A stretch of DNA of 64,000 bases from Aeromicrobium sp. Root236. Its GTDB lineage: Bacteria > Actinomycetota > Actinomycetes > Propionibacteriales > Nocardioidaceae. Below are positions 24,471 through 33,703 of this stretch, piece after piece. Within the stretch, counting starts at the first letter, position 1. Every line of letters starts with the position of its first letter. The notes under the pieces were generated by a model. It had not been told where the DNA came from and searched no databases. It saw only the letters and a list, made by a program, of their open reading frames with translations. The DNA is taken from contig NZ_LMIS01000001.1 of NCBI RefSeq assembly GCF_001428805.1, positions 3,327,908 through 3,391,907 of the forward strand, given 5' to 3'. The position numbers were made by a program, and so were the translations under genes.

Positions 24471-25747
24471 GCGCGTCTCCTCAGGTGCGCCAGCCTCGTG
24501 CTGGCCCATCGTGTCTCGATCTCGGCGCCGAGTCCCAGCAGCAGGATGACGGCGAGGGCGCCGATCACCGCTCCGCTGATCTTGCGGCTGGTGGACAGCT
24601 CACTGGCCTTGGTCGGCTGGACCGAGGCCTGCGTGCCGGGGATGCTGTCGCCCTGCTCGGCTCCGGCGCCGGCGAGCACGAAGCCCTCGACCTCCTGGAG
24701 ACCGTCGTCGACGGGCGTGGTCGGGAGGTCGTTCGTGGGCGGGGTGTCGACCGACGGCGGGTTGTCGACGCTCGGCGGGGTCGGCACGTACGGCGGGATG
24801 TAGCCGCCACCGCCGCCTCCGCCGCCGATGCCACCGCCGCCTCCGGTGCCGCCACCGCCTGTGGTCGACGGCGGCTTGGGCGGCTTGCCGACCTTCATCT
24901 CGGTCGGGGCGGTGCGGCCGTACGACCCGTTCTCCCCGCGGACCTGGACATAGACCGGATAGGTGCCGACCTTGTCGTAGCGGTGCGTGCGGGCCTTGTC
25001 CCTGGAGCCGTACTCGGTGCCGTCGCCGAAGGTCCAGCGATAGCGGGAGATGCGCGTGCCGGGTTCGGGGACGTTCACGGTGAAGGCGTTCTTGGTCTTG
25101 GTGTTGACCGTCGTGGCTCCGACGCTGAGCGTGGGTGCGAGGAGCTTGCCGGTGGTGTGGAAGGTCAGGACCAGCCGCCCGCCGGCCCCTGTGACGAAGT
25201 AGTCGCTGCGGTTGAGGTCTTCCTCGGTGCGTTGCGGCCGGATGTAGCCGATGCGGTTGCTGGAGAACGCGAAGAGGCTCGGCTCGAGGTCGTCCAGGAA
25301 GGGCTGCTTCTCGTCATCACCGGCGCGCAGCTCGTCCTCGGAGAGCACCGACGGGATGCCACGCAGCGGCACCTCGGAGAACGTAGGGGGCTTCGACGGC
25401 GGGTTGGTGACGCGCTGGAGCAGCGCACGCAGGGGCAGGGCGGTGGCCGGGCGTGGAGTCGGCTTTGCCGCCTTCTTGGCGCTGCTGCGGGTCCAGTACT
25501 CCGGGTTCTGCACGATGCCGGCGCCGCTGGTGAGGTCGGCGACCGTGAAGTAGGAGGTCGAGAGCCGTGTCTCCTTGCCGCCGGTGGTCGACACGACGCG
25601 GACCTCGACGCAGGCCTGGCCCTGGGCACAGTCAGTGTCGGCAGCATCGGCGGTCGACGAGGCCACCAGGGGCACGGCGATCATCGAGAGCATCGCCGCG
25701 AGTGCAGCACGGCGTCGCCGCCGCGGTGCGGACAGCGAACTGCTCAC
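24467..25747 (-). CDS. Secreted, C-terminally anchored PKD-domain protein
   Basis: 426 residues from a GTG with GGAGGGAG upstream. A signal peptide ends near ADAADTD, then comes a unique region of about 190 residues, and a PKD domain around ISRYRWTFGDGTEYGSRDKA and THRYDKVGTYPVYVQV (about residues 230-285). After that come a Gly-rich linker, a Pro-rich stretch and a C-terminal membrane helix (ISGAVIGALAVILLLGLG) with a basic tail. It is the first gene of a three-gene unit with ATGA overlaps, so it is probably the surface part energised or moved by the channel pair. Confidence 0.8.
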   Translation of the reverse strand: MSSSLSAPRRRRRAALAAMLSMIAVPLVASSTADAADTDCAQGQACVEVRVVSTTGGKETRLSTSYFTVADLTSGAGIVQNPEYWTRSSAKKAAKPTPRPATALPLRALLQRVTNPPSKPPTFSEVPLRGIPSVLSEDELRAGDDEKQPFLDDLEPSLFAFSSNRIGYIRPQRTEEDLNRSDYFVTGAGGRLVLTFHTTGKLLAPTLSVGATTVNTKTKNAFTVNVPEPGTRISRYRWTFGDGTEYGSRDKARTHRYDKVGTYPVYVQVRGENGSYGRTAPTEMKVGKPPKPPSTTGGGGTGGGGGIGGGGGGGGYIPPYVPTPPSVDNPPSVDTPPTNDLPTTPVDDGLQEVEGFVLAGAGAEQGDSIPGTQASVQPTKASELSTSRKISGAVIGALAVILLLGLGAEIETRWASTRLAHLRRRA

Positions 25748-25861
25748 GGGCTCTCCCTCCAGAGATCGTCGTCGACTATCAAGTATGAAGCGTGAAAGGG
25801 TCTCGCGCTGATCCTTGAGGGATTGATCGTACGAACTCCGGGTGACGCGCGGCCGACCGCC

Positions 25862-27415
25862 CTAGATCCAGCGGTCGAACCACATGCGGTCGTGCCACGA
25901 GTCGTACGGGATGATCTTGCCGGTCAGCACGGGGTGGAAGAACCAGAACGACATCACGACGGCGGTGAGGAACAGGCCGCTGAACAGCCCCACGACATAG
26001 CGGTGCCGTGGGGTGTGGGCGGCGCGCATCAGCTCGTTGATGACCAGGACGATCGCGATGACCGTGAACGGGATCATGACGACTGCGTAGTAGGAGAAGA
26101 TCGGCCGCGCCGTGAAGAAGAACCACGGCACCCAGCTGACGAGGACGGCCACGACCGGCACGCCCCAACGCCAGCTCAGCGTCACGAGCCAGGCCACCAG
26201 CGACGCCAGCAGGGCCAGGGCGCCGGACCACCAGACGATCGGGTTGCCCATGATCGTCACCTCGCGGACGCACGACCCGCCGACGCCGGGGTTGCAGTCC
26301 GTGAGCGGGAAGTTGCCCTTGTAGTCCATGACGACCGGACGCTCCATCACGAGCCAGCCGATCGGGTTCGACTCGTACGGATGAGGCTCGGCGCTGTCGA
26401 GCCCAGTCGCGGAGAACTTCCAGTCCATGACGTGGAAGTGCCACAACGAGCGGAACGCGTCGCGGGTCTCACCGAGGAACCCGGGGGTCGGCTTGTCGAC
26501 ATATGCCCCCCAGGGCGGCGACGAGTCTCCATAGCCGTGCCCGAACCTGGCCTCGTACGCGTGATGGTGGATCAGGAACCCGGTCCAGGTCGCGAGGTAG
26601 ACGACTCCGGCGAGCAGCACGATCGAGGCGAACGCCGGCACGCCGACACGCAGTGTCGTGACGACCCAGCCGTTCGACCGTATGGCCGGGTCATGTCCGA
26701 GCTTGCGGGCGAGGACCTCCCAGATCACCGTCATGAGGCCGAACGCGGCCAGCACGAAGATCCCGTTCCACTTCGTGCCGCAGGCCATGCCGAAGCACAC
26801 GCCGGCGGCGAGCTGCCACGGCCGGAACGCCCGGTAGCGCCAGAGCCGGTCGCGGATCCAGTCGCGGTCGGCGACGAGGCAGGCGACTCCGCAGACCACC
26901 CAGAAGGCGAGGAAGACGTCGAGCAGGGCCACCCGCGACATCACGAAGTGCAAGCCGTCGAACGTCAGGAGCAGGCCGGCGAGGCAACCCATGACCGTCG
27001 ACCCGGTCATGCGTCGGACGAGCCGAGCCAGCACCAGGACCGTCAGGGAGCCGATCACGACAGCGGCGATGCGCCAGCCGAACGCGTCGAGCCCGAAGAG
27101 CTTCTCGCCGATCGCGATGATCCACTTGCCGCCGTCGGGGTGCACGATCCACGTCGGCTCGCCGGTCATCAGGTTGCTGGTGTGACCGCTCTGGATCTGC
27201 TTGTTGGCGTTCTCGGTGAAGTCCTGGACGTACCCGTGCTGGAGCAGCGACCAGGCGTCCTTGGCGTAGTAGGTCTCGTCGAACATCAGGATGCGCGGCT
27301 TGTCGACGTTCCAGACGCGCAGGACGAAGGCGAGGAGTGCGACGGCGATCGGCCCGATCCAGCCCCAGACGCGCTCTGGCCACGACAACGGGGACAGCCT
27401 CGCCAGCAACGTCAC
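25862..27415 (-). CDS. pmt: Polyprenyl-phosphate-mannose-protein mannosyltransferase (GT39)
   Basis: 517 residues from the GTG at 27415, close to the mycobacterial enzyme in length. The catalytic Asp-Glu pair in MFDETYYAKDAWS follows the first membrane helix. ADRDWIRDRLWRYRAFRPWQLAAG and MACGTKWNGIF are conserved PMT blocks, and the C-terminus ends FDRWI. It O-mannosylates secreted Ser/Thr-rich proteins during Sec export. An ATG 45 nt further up (27460) is possible but would leave only 9 nt to the divergent rsmI. The divergent pmt/rsmI arrangement is conserved in actinobacteria. Confidence 0.93.
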   Translation of the reverse strand: MTLLARLSPLSWPERVWGWIGPIAVALLAFVLRVWNVDKPRILMFDETYYAKDAWSLLQHGYVQDFTENANKQIQSGHTSNLMTGEPTWIVHPDGGKWIIAIGEKLFGLDAFGWRIAAVVIGSLTVLVLARLVRRMTGSTVMGCLAGLLLTFDGLHFVMSRVALLDVFLAFWVVCGVACLVADRDWIRDRLWRYRAFRPWQLAAGVCFGMACGTKWNGIFVLAAFGLMTVIWEVLARKLGHDPAIRSNGWVVTTLRVGVPAFASIVLLAGVVYLATWTGFLIHHHAYEARFGHGYGDSSPPWGAYVDKPTPGFLGETRDAFRSLWHFHVMDWKFSATGLDSAEPHPYESNPIGWLVMERPVVMDYKGNFPLTDCNPGVGGSCVREVTIMGNPIVWWSGALALLASLVAWLVTLSWRWGVPVVAVLVSWVPWFFFTARPIFSYYAVVMIPFTVIAIVLVINELMRAAHTPRHRYVVGLFSGLFLTAVVMSFWFFHPVLTGKIIPYDSWHDRMWFDRWI

Positions 27416-27469
27416 GCGCCAAGCGTAGGGGAGCACCCTGAGCGGCGGATGACCTGACATGCTGGCGGC

Positions 27470-28297
27470 ATGCTCATCCTCGCGGCGACGCCGATCGGCC
27501 AGGTCGCCGACGCCAGCGGCCGGCTCGGCGAGGCGCTGGCGACCGCTGACGTCGTGGCGGCCGAGGACACCCGAAGGCTCAAGCGGCTCGCCTCGGAGCT
27601 CGGCATCGAGATCGGCGGCCGGGTGGTGTCCTACTTCGAGGGCAACGAGGAACGCCGCACCCCCGAGCTCGCCGCGATGCTGGCGGACGGCTCGACGGTC
27701 GTGCTGGTGACCGATGCGGGCATGCCGAGCGTGTCCGACCCCGGCTACCGGCTCGTCGTCGCGGCGATCGCCGCCGACGTGGCGGTGACGGCGATCCCGG
27801 GACCGTCCGCGGTGCTGACCGCCCTCGCGGTGTCAGGCCTGCCGGTCGACCGGTTCTGCTTCGAAGGGTTCCTGCCGCGCAAGGCAGGGGAGCGTACGCG
27901 CGCACTGACCGAGCTCGTGGCCGAGCGCCGCACGATGGTGTTCTTCGAGTCGCCGCACCGCACCGAGGCGTCGCTGCGTGCGATGGCCGAGGTGCTCGGC
28001 GCCGACCGGCCCGCGGCAGTGTGCCGCGAGCTCACCAAGACGTACGAGGAGGTGGCCCGCGGCGGCCTCGCCGAGCTCGTCGAGTGGGCCGCCGGCCAGG
28101 AGCAGGGCGTACGCGGTGAGGTCACGATCGTCGTCGGCGGAGCCGCGCCGGACACCCGGACGTACGGGCCGGACGACCTGCGGGAGCTCGTCGCCGCGCG
28201 GCAGGCCGAGGGGCTCAGCCGCAAGGACGCGATCGAGCAGGTCGCGGGCGAGACGGGCGTACGCAAGAAGGACGTCTACGACGCCGCGCACTCGTAG
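27470..28297 (+). CDS. rsmI: 16S rRNA 2'-O-ribose C1402 methyltransferase
   Basis: 275 residues, a SAM-dependent tetrapyrrole-methylase-fold enzyme. Motifs: LAATPIGQVADASGR at the start, AAEDTRRLKRL, YFEGNEERRTPEL, VTDAGMPSVSDPGYRLV and IPGPSAVLTALAVSGLP, all RsmI signatures. It methylates the ribose of C1402 in the ribosomal decoding centre. The C-terminal helical part (SRKDAIEQVAGETGVRKKDVY) is the usual RsmI extension. Confidence 0.97.
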   Translation: MLILAATPIGQVADASGRLGEALATADVVAAEDTRRLKRLASELGIEIGGRVVSYFEGNEERRTPELAAMLADGSTVVLVTDAGMPSVSDPGYRLVVAAIAADVAVTAIPGPSAVLTALAVSGLPVDRFCFEGFLPRKAGERTRALTELVAERRTMVFFESPHRTEASLRAMAEVLGADRPAAVCRELTKTYEEVARGGLAELVEWAAGQEQGVRGEVTIVVGGAAPDTRTYGPDDLRELVAARQAEGLSRKDAIEQVAGETGVRKKDVYDAAHS

Positions 28298-28316
28298 GGC
28301 ACCGGAAGCCCCGCAC

Positions 28317-28322
28317 TAGGAT
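28317..28322 (+). promoter_or_regulatory. -10-like box 7 nt before metG
   Basis: TAGGAT ends 7 nt before the GTG start of metG, and there is no Shine-Dalgarno sequence, consistent with a leaderless transcript. The -35 region is not recognisable. The same spacing recurs before several other genes in the window. Confidence 0.45.
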
Positions 28323-28329
28323 TGAGGAC

Positions 28330-29910
28330 GTGTCAGATTCCACGTTCTACGTCACCACGCCGATCTTCTACGTCAACGACGCGCCCCACATCGGGCACGG
28401 CTACACGACGGTCATGGCCGACATCATCACGCGGTGGCACCGGCAGCGGGGCGAGAGAGTCTGGTACCTGACCGGCACCGACGAGCACGGCCAGAAGGTC
28501 CTCCGCAAGGCCGACCAGAACGGCGTGTCCCCCCAGGAATGGGTCGACAAGCTGGTCGAGGAGGAGTGGAAGCCGCTCCTCGAGACGCTCGACATCGCCA
28601 ACGACGACTACATCCGAACCACCGACCAGCGCCACCTCGACGGCGCCAAGGCGTTCTGGCAGGCGCTGTACGAGCGTGACGCGGTCTACAAGGGCTCGTT
28701 CAGCGGCTACTACAGCGTCGGCGCCGAGGAGTTCGTCGGCGATGACGACGTGGCCGACGGTGAGGGTGACGACGAGGGCTTCAAGGTCTCCAAGCTCGAC
28801 GGCAGCCGGGTCGAGCACATGACGGAAGACAACTACTTCTTCCGGCTCAGCGACTACCAGCAGAAGCTGCTCGACTTCTACGAGGCCAACCCCGACTTCA
28901 TCCAGCCCGAGTCGGTCCGCAACGAGCTCATCTCGTTCGTCTCGCGCGGCCTGCGCGACCTGTCGATCTCGCGTTCGACGTTCGACTGGGGCATCCAGGT
29001 GCCGTGGGACGACAAGCACGTCATGTACGTGTGGATCGAGGCGCTCCTGAACTATGTGACAGCCGCGGGCTACGGCGTCGACGACGAACGTTTCAAGGAG
29101 CTGTGGCCGGCCAACATCCACATCGTGGGCAAGGACATCGCGCGCTTCCACGCCGTGATCTGGCCGGCGATGCTGATGGCCGCCGGACAGCCGGTGCCGC
29201 ACCAGGTGTTCGCGCACGGTTGGATCCTCGTGGGCGGGCAGAAGATGTCCAAGTCCAAGGCCAACGGCATCCGCCCCGACGAGATCGTCGACACGTTCGG
29301 CTCCGACGCCTATCGCTACTACTTCGCGCGGGCCTTGACGTTCGGCAGCGACGGGTCGATCTCGTGGGAGGACATGCACGCCCGCTACCACGCCGAGCTC
29401 GCCAACGGCTTCGGCAACCTCGCCTCGCGGGTCGCGGCGATGATCGGCAAGTACTTCGACGGTTCGTTGCCCGCTGCCGGCGAGACGACGGCCGCCGAGC
29501 AGAAGGTCATCGACCTCGTCGCTGAGGCCGTCGCCGAGGCGGACGCCGCGATCGAGGCCGTGGCGCCGCAGGACGCGCTGTCCGCGGTCTGGCGCATCGT
29601 CGACGAGCTCAACGGCTACCTCACCGAGCAGGCGCCGTGGCAGGTCGCCAAGGACGAGTCGGCCGGCGACCGGTTGGCCACGATCCTCGCGACCGCCGCC
29701 GAGGGGCTGCGGGTCCTCGCGGTCCTGCTCAACCCGGTCATGCCCAAGGCATCCGCGGTGCTGTGGGACTCGCTCGGCGCGGAGCCGACGCTCGGCGCCC
29801 TCGCCGACCAGCGCATCGACGGCGTCGCGGCGTGGAGCCAGCTGCCCGCCGGAGCGACGATAACCAAGCCGGCGTCGCTGTTCCCGCGCATCGAGGCCGC
29901 GGCCGAGTGA
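28330..29910 (+). CDS. metG: Methionyl-tRNA synthetase
   Basis: 526 residues, class I synthetase. The HIGH motif is in NDAPHIGHGYTTVMADI (about residue 20), TGTDEHGQKVLRKA follows, and the KMSKS loop is GQKMSKSKANGIRPDE at about residue 305. The Cys zinc knuckle of larger MetG forms is absent, as in short actinobacterial enzymes. There is an acidic insertion around residues 138-150 (DDDVADGEGDDEG). No C-terminal tRNA-binding EMAP domain. Charges initiator and elongator tRNA-Met. First gene of metG-tatD. Confidence 0.97.
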   Translation: MSDSTFYVTTPIFYVNDAPHIGHGYTTVMADIITRWHRQRGERVWYLTGTDEHGQKVLRKADQNGVSPQEWVDKLVEEEWKPLLETLDIANDDYIRTTDQRHLDGAKAFWQALYERDAVYKGSFSGYYSVGAEEFVGDDDVADGEGDDEGFKVSKLDGSRVEHMTEDNYFFRLSDYQQKLLDFYEANPDFIQPESVRNELISFVSRGLRDLSISRSTFDWGIQVPWDDKHVMYVWIEALLNYVTAAGYGVDDERFKELWPANIHIVGKDIARFHAVIWPAMLMAAGQPVPHQVFAHGWILVGGQKMSKSKANGIRPDEIVDTFGSDAYRYYFARALTFGSDGSISWEDMHARYHAELANGFGNLASRVAAMIGKYFDGSLPAAGETTAAEQKVIDLVAEAVAEADAAIEAVAPQDALSAVWRIVDELNGYLTEQAPWQVAKDESAGDRLATILATAAEGLRVLAVLLNPVMPKASAVLWDSLGAEPTLGALADQRIDGVAAWSQLPAGATITKPASLFPRIEAAAE

Positions 29911-30776
29911 CGGTCACCGAGGGCTGGCCGGAGGCGCCGGAGCCGCTGCCGTCCCCGGTCGTCGACAACCACTGTCACCTCGACCACCGGGCGTACGCCA
30001 AAGGGGTCGAAGGTGGGCTGCTGATCCCGGTCGACGAGGCGCTCGACCGGGCGGCCGCCGTCGGTGTGACTCGCATCGTGCAGGTCGGCTGCGACCTCGA
30101 GGGGTCGCGATGGGCCGTCGAGACTGCCACGGCGTACGACTCCGTGGTCGCCGCCGTCGCGCTGCACCCCAACGAGGCGCCCAAGCATGCCGAGCAGGGT
30201 GACCTCGACGAGGCGCTCGCCGAGATCAACGCGCTGGCCCAGTCGCCGCACGTGCGGGCGGTGGGTGAGACGGGTCTCGACTACTTCCGCACCGGTGAGG
30301 GCGGCCGCGAGGCGCAGCACGTGTCGTTCCGTGAGCACATCCGCATGGCCAAGCGGCACGACAAGACACTGGTGATCCACGACCGCGACGCGCACGACGA
30401 CGTGCTCGCGGTGCTCGACGACGAGGGCATCCCCGAACGTACGGTCATGCACTGCTTCTCCGGCGATGCGGCGTTCGCGCGGGAGTGCCTCGACCGCGGG
30501 GCCTACCTGTCGTTCGCCGGCACGGTCACCTTCAAGAACGCTGAGAACCTCCGCGAAGCGCTCCGGATCGCGCCGCCGGACCGTATCCTTGTCGAGACCG
30601 ATGCGCCTTTCCTCACACCGACACCGCACCGCGGAAGCCCGAACGCTTCGTTCCTGATTCCGCTCACGGTTCGGTTCATGGCTGGGATTGCAGGCAAAAC
30701 GGTCGAGGAAATGTGTCGGGACATCGATGCGAACACGGTTTCTGCATTCGGTGGTGACTGGCCTCACAGAATTTGA
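29907..30776 (+). CDS. tatD: TatD family metal-dependent deoxyribonuclease
   Basis: 289 residues. Metal ligands are visible in VVDNHCHLDHR, AVGETGLDYFRT, LVIHDRDAHDD, MHCFSGD and the last Asp in LVETDAPFLTPTPHRG. TatD enzymes are 3'-5' exonucleases involved in DNA repair and oxidative damage. The GTG overlaps the metG stop as GTGA. The final 130 nt are less GC-rich than the rest, so a promoter for rpfB may lie inside this 3' end. Confidence 0.93.
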   Translation: MTVTEGWPEAPEPLPSPVVDNHCHLDHRAYAKGVEGGLLIPVDEALDRAAAVGVTRIVQVGCDLEGSRWAVETATAYDSVVAAVALHPNEAPKHAEQGDLDEALAEINALAQSPHVRAVGETGLDYFRTGEGGREAQHVSFREHIRMAKRHDKTLVIHDRDAHDDVLAVLDDEGIPERTVMHCFSGDAAFARECLDRGAYLSFAGTVTFKNAENLREALRIAPPDRILVETDAPFLTPTPHRGSPNASFLIPLTVRFMAGIAGKTVEEMCRDIDANTVSAFGGDWPHRI

Positions 30777-30795
30777 CCCAGGAAGGGGCATCCGT

Positions 30796-31962
30796 ATGGT
30801 TGAAAGTCGGCCCCGTCACCGACTGTCAAGGAATTCTGTGCAGCCAGAGTCAACCGCCCGACGCACGTCCACCCACGGAAAGCGTCGTCATCGCAAGTCT
30901 TTCCCGCTTCTCGCCCTCAACCTCGCGATCGTTCTCGTCGTCGCGGGAGGCACCGCCGCCTACGGCGCCCTGAGCCACACGGTCACCCTGACCGTCGACG
31001 GCAAGAGCGACAAGATCCGCACCTTCAGCGACAACGTCGCCGATGTCCTCAAGTCCAAGGACATCACCCTGCGGCCCTCCGACCGGCTGAGCAAGCCGAA
31101 GTCGGACTCGATCTCCGACGGTGACACGATCACCGTCTCGTACGCCAAGCCCATCACCCTCGCGGTCGACGGCACCGTCACCGAGCACACGGTCTACGAC
31201 CGCACCGTCGGTGACGCGTTCAACACCCTTGGCGTGGAGCCGAAGTCGGGCTCCTACCTCTCGGCCAAGACCTCGAGCGTCATCCCCCGCAAGGGCGCGC
31301 AGATCGTCGTGAGCAGCACCAAGTCGCTCACCGTCATCGCCGACCACAAGAAGAAGACCATCACCTCGAACGCGCCGACCGTTGCCGCCGTGCTCAAGAA
31401 GGTCGACGTCAGCCTGGACTCCGACGACGAGGTCAAGCCCGGCAAGGACGCCTTCGTCAAGCCGGACGCGCAGCTTCGCGTCGTGCGGATCAAGAAGGTC
31501 ACCAAGACCGAGACCGTCCCGGTCAGCTTCAAGACGACGGTCCGCGAGGATCCCGAGTCGTCGGTCGGCGAGGAGAACGTCGTCCAGCCCGGCAAGAAGG
31601 GCAAGGCGAGCGAGAAGGTCACGCTGATCTACGCCGACGGCAAGCTGCGCGAGCGGATCGTCCTGGTCTCGCGCTCGCTGGCCGAGCCGCGGCCGCAGAT
31701 CGTCGAGCGGGGCACCAGCACGACCCCGTCCGACAGCGTCTGGGACAAGATCGCCCAGTGCGAGTCCGGTGGCAACTGGCACATCAACACCGGCAACGGC
31801 TACTACGGCGGGCTCCAGTTCAGCGCCGCCACGTGGCACAGCGTCGGCGGCACGGGTCTGCCGAGCGACCACAGCCGCGAAGAGCAGATCAAGCGCGCCA
31901 AGATCCTCCAGGCCCGGTCCGGCTGGGGCCAGTGGGGCTGTGCCGGGGCGAGGTTCAACTGA
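30796..31962 (+). CDS. rpfB: Resuscitation-promoting factor RpfB
   Basis: 388 residues: a basic cytoplasmic tail, a membrane helix at about 36-58, three DUF348 domains (about 61-105, 117-160, 174-215), a G5 domain (about 236-310) and a C-terminal Rpf lytic transglycosylase-like domain (about 315-388) with [13 protein letters not shown], catalytic Glu323, and [10 protein letters not shown]. It cleaves peptidoglycan and promotes exit from dormancy. Position between tatD and ksgA matches other actinobacteria. The start could instead be the in-frame GTG at 30838, which has AAGGA in front; both keep the anchor. Confidence 0.95.
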   Translation: MVESRPRHRLSRNSVQPESTARRTSTHGKRRHRKSFPLLALNLAIVLVVAGGTAAYGALSHTVTLTVDGKSDKIRTFSDNVADVLKSKDITLRPSDRLSKPKSDSISDGDTITVSYAKPITLAVDGTVTEHTVYDRTVGDAFNTLGVEPKSGSYLSAKTSSVIPRKGAQIVVSSTKSLTVIADHKKKTITSNAPTVAAVLKKVDVSLDSDDEVKPGKDAFVKPDAQLRVVRIKKVTKTETVPVSFKTTVREDPESSVGEENVVQPGKKGKASEKVTLIYADGKLRERIVLVSRSLAEPRPQIVERGTSTTPSDSVWDKIAQCESGGNWHINTGNGYYGGLQFSAATWHSVGGTGLPSDHSREEQIKRAKILQARSGWGQWGCAGARFN

Positions 31963-32813
31963 CGCCACCTCGGCTGCTCGGGCCTGCTGACGTCCGACGC
32001 CTGGCCGAGCTCTGCGGCATCCGCCCGACCAAGCAACGCGGGCAGAACTTCGTCATCGACGCCAACACCGTCCGGCGCATCGTGCGTACGTCCGGGGTCG
32101 GCGTCGATGACGTCGTCGTGGAGATCGGTCCCGGCCTCGGCTCGCTGACGCTCGGACTGCTCGAGGTGGCCGCGCACGTCACGGCCGTCGAGCTCGACGA
32201 GGTGCTGGCGGCGCAGCTGCCGGGCACGATCGCCGAGTACGCCCCTGACCAGGCGACTCACTTCGACCTCGTCACGGCCGACGCGATGCAGGTCACCGAG
32301 TTGCCCGGGCCGACGCCCACGGCGCTCGTGGCCAACCTGCCCTACAACGTGTCGGTGCCGGTCCTGCTGACGTTCTTCGAGCGGTTCCCGACGATCTTGA
32401 CCGGCCTGGTCATGGTGCAGGCAGAGGTCGCGCACCGGCTCGCGGCTGGTCCGGGCTCCAAGACGTACGGGGTGCCGAGCGTCAAGGCCGCCTGGTACGC
32501 CGAGCTGAGGCTTGCCGGGTCGATCGGGCGCAACGTGTTCTGGCCGATGCCCAACGTCGAGTCGGCGCTGGTCGCGTGGACCCGCCGGGAGCCACCGGGC
32601 GACGAGGCGCAGCGCCTGCGGACGTTCGCGGTGGTCGACGCCGCGTTCGCGCAGCGCCGCAAGACCATGCGCGCCGCGCTGTCGGAGCTTGCCGGCTCGG
32701 GCCCCGCGGCCGAGGAAGCCCTCGTCGCGGCGGGGATCTCGCCGCAGGCGCGGGGCGAGCAGCTGGGCGTCGAGGAGTTCTTCCGCCTCGGCCAGTTCCT
32801 CACCCCAGTCTGA
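31932..32813 (+). CDS. ksgA: 16S rRNA A1518/A1519 dimethyltransferase
   Basis: About 293 residues. [21 protein letters not shown], the SAM motif [14 protein letters not shown] and the catalytic [11 protein letters not shown] are diagnostic of KsgA/RsmA, which dimethylates two adjacent adenines in helix 45. The start is uncertain. The first ATG, GTG or TTG in frame is the GTG at 31932, inside rpfB. The family's usual N-terminus would begin at a CTG at 31959, which overlaps the rpfB stop as CTGA, so a CTG start is possible. Followed 68 nt later by the RpiR regulator. Confidence 0.93.
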   Translation: MGLCRGEVQLTPPRLLGPADVRRLAELCGIRPTKQRGQNFVIDANTVRRIVRTSGVGVDDVVVEIGPGLGSLTLGLLEVAAHVTAVELDEVLAAQLPGTIAEYAPDQATHFDLVTADAMQVTELPGPTPTALVANLPYNVSVPVLLTFFERFPTILTGLVMVQAEVAHRLAAGPGSKTYGVPSVKAAWYAELRLAGSIGRNVFWPMPNVESALVAWTRREPPGDEAQRLRTFAVVDAAFAQRRKTMRAALSELAGSGPAAEEALVAAGISPQARGEQLGVEEFFRLGQFLTPV

Positions 32814-32881
32814 GCGGGATGTAACGCCCGTGAAATCACGGTGCCAGTCATCTTCACATCTGTGCACTACCGTTTCGTGAT

Positions 32882-33703
32882 GTGAGGATTGACGAGCGGA
32901 TCGCCGAGAAGTACGCCGACCTGTCGCCGCAGGAACGGCGGGCCGCTGACGTGCTGCTCGTCCACCTCGACGACCTCGCGATCTATCGCGCCGCCGAGCT
33001 GGCCGAGCTCGCCGGGGTCTCCAAGGCGACGATGAGCCGGTTGTTCCGGCACCTGGGCTTCGACGACTTCACCGAGGTGCGCGACCACCTGCGTACGCTC
33101 CGGAGCCACGGCGTCCCGGTCAATCTCGAGGGTGCGCCCAGCCTCGCAGCGCACCTCGAGCAGGAGACCGGCAACCTGCAGAAGGCATTGGCGGGGCTGG
33201 AGGACGGCGGCCTCGAGACCGCCGCGAAGCTCGTGCACGACGCCCAACGCGTCGTGGTCGTCGGGCTGCGGTCCGGCTATCCCGTCGCCCTGCACCTGCG
33301 CCAGTCGCTGGGCCAGGCCCGCTTCGGTGTCACGCTCGCCCCGCAGCCCGGGCAGGCGCTGTCCGACGAGCTCATCGGCCTGGGCCCCAAGGACGCCGCT
33401 GTCGTGGTCTCGTTCCGGCGCCGGCCCGACAACGTCGACGGGCTGCTGGAGATCCTCCAGAAGGCCGGTGTGCCCACGATCCTGCTCGCCGACCCGTCAG
33501 CCCGTACGCTCGCGGCTCGCGCCGACGTGTGGCTGGAGTGTCCGCTGGCGACCGATCTCGCGTTCGACAGCTACGCCGTGGCCATGAGCGTCGCCGCGGT
33601 GCTGGCCGACCGGGTCCTCGACCTCGCCGGGAAGGCCGGCGTGCAGCGCACCACGATGATCGACGCGTCCTACCGGTCGTTGCGCGAGATCGAGAACCGC
33701 TGA
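32882..33703 (+). CDS. MurR/RpiR family transcriptional regulator
   Basis: 273 residues: an N-terminal HTH_6 domain (YADLSPQERRAADVLL, then LAELAGVSKATMSRLFRHLGF) and a C-terminal SIS sugar-phosphate-binding domain (RVVVVGLRSGYPVALHLRQSL and DAAVVVSFRRRPDN). Such proteins sense phosphosugars or related ligands. GTG start; TACCGT lies 7 nt upstream, suggesting a leaderless message. It abuts the deaminase gene (TGATG), so it may control nucleoside or purine salvage, which is inference only. Confidence 0.9.
   Translation: MRIDERIAEKYADLSPQERRAADVLLVHLDDLAIYRAAELAELAGVSKATMSRLFRHLGFDDFTEVRDHLRTLRSHGVPVNLEGAPSLAAHLEQETGNLQKALAGLEDGGLETAAKLVHDAQRVVVVGLRSGYPVALHLRQSLGQARFGVTLAPQPGQALSDELIGLGPKDAAVVVSFRRRPDNVDGLLEILQKAGVPTILLADPSARTLAARADVWLECPLATDLAFDSYAVAMSVAAVLADRVLDLAGKAGVQRTTMIDASYRSLREIENR

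Noticed and set aside
23296..25747. Zorya-type defence system (ExbB-like channel)
   Set aside because: Zorya needs an OmpA-type ZorB and cytosolic helicase or nuclease genes; none are here and DUF2149 is unrelated to ZorB.
25778..25790. Extra MarR half-site (TATCAAGTAT) near the PKD operon promoter
   Set aside because: A single half-site without its inverted partner; expected by chance.
30777..30840. ydaO-type c-di-AMP riboswitch before rpfB
   Set aside because: Such switches precede rpf genes in some actinobacteria, but only 19 nt separate tatD from the rpfB start and none of the conserved motif is present.
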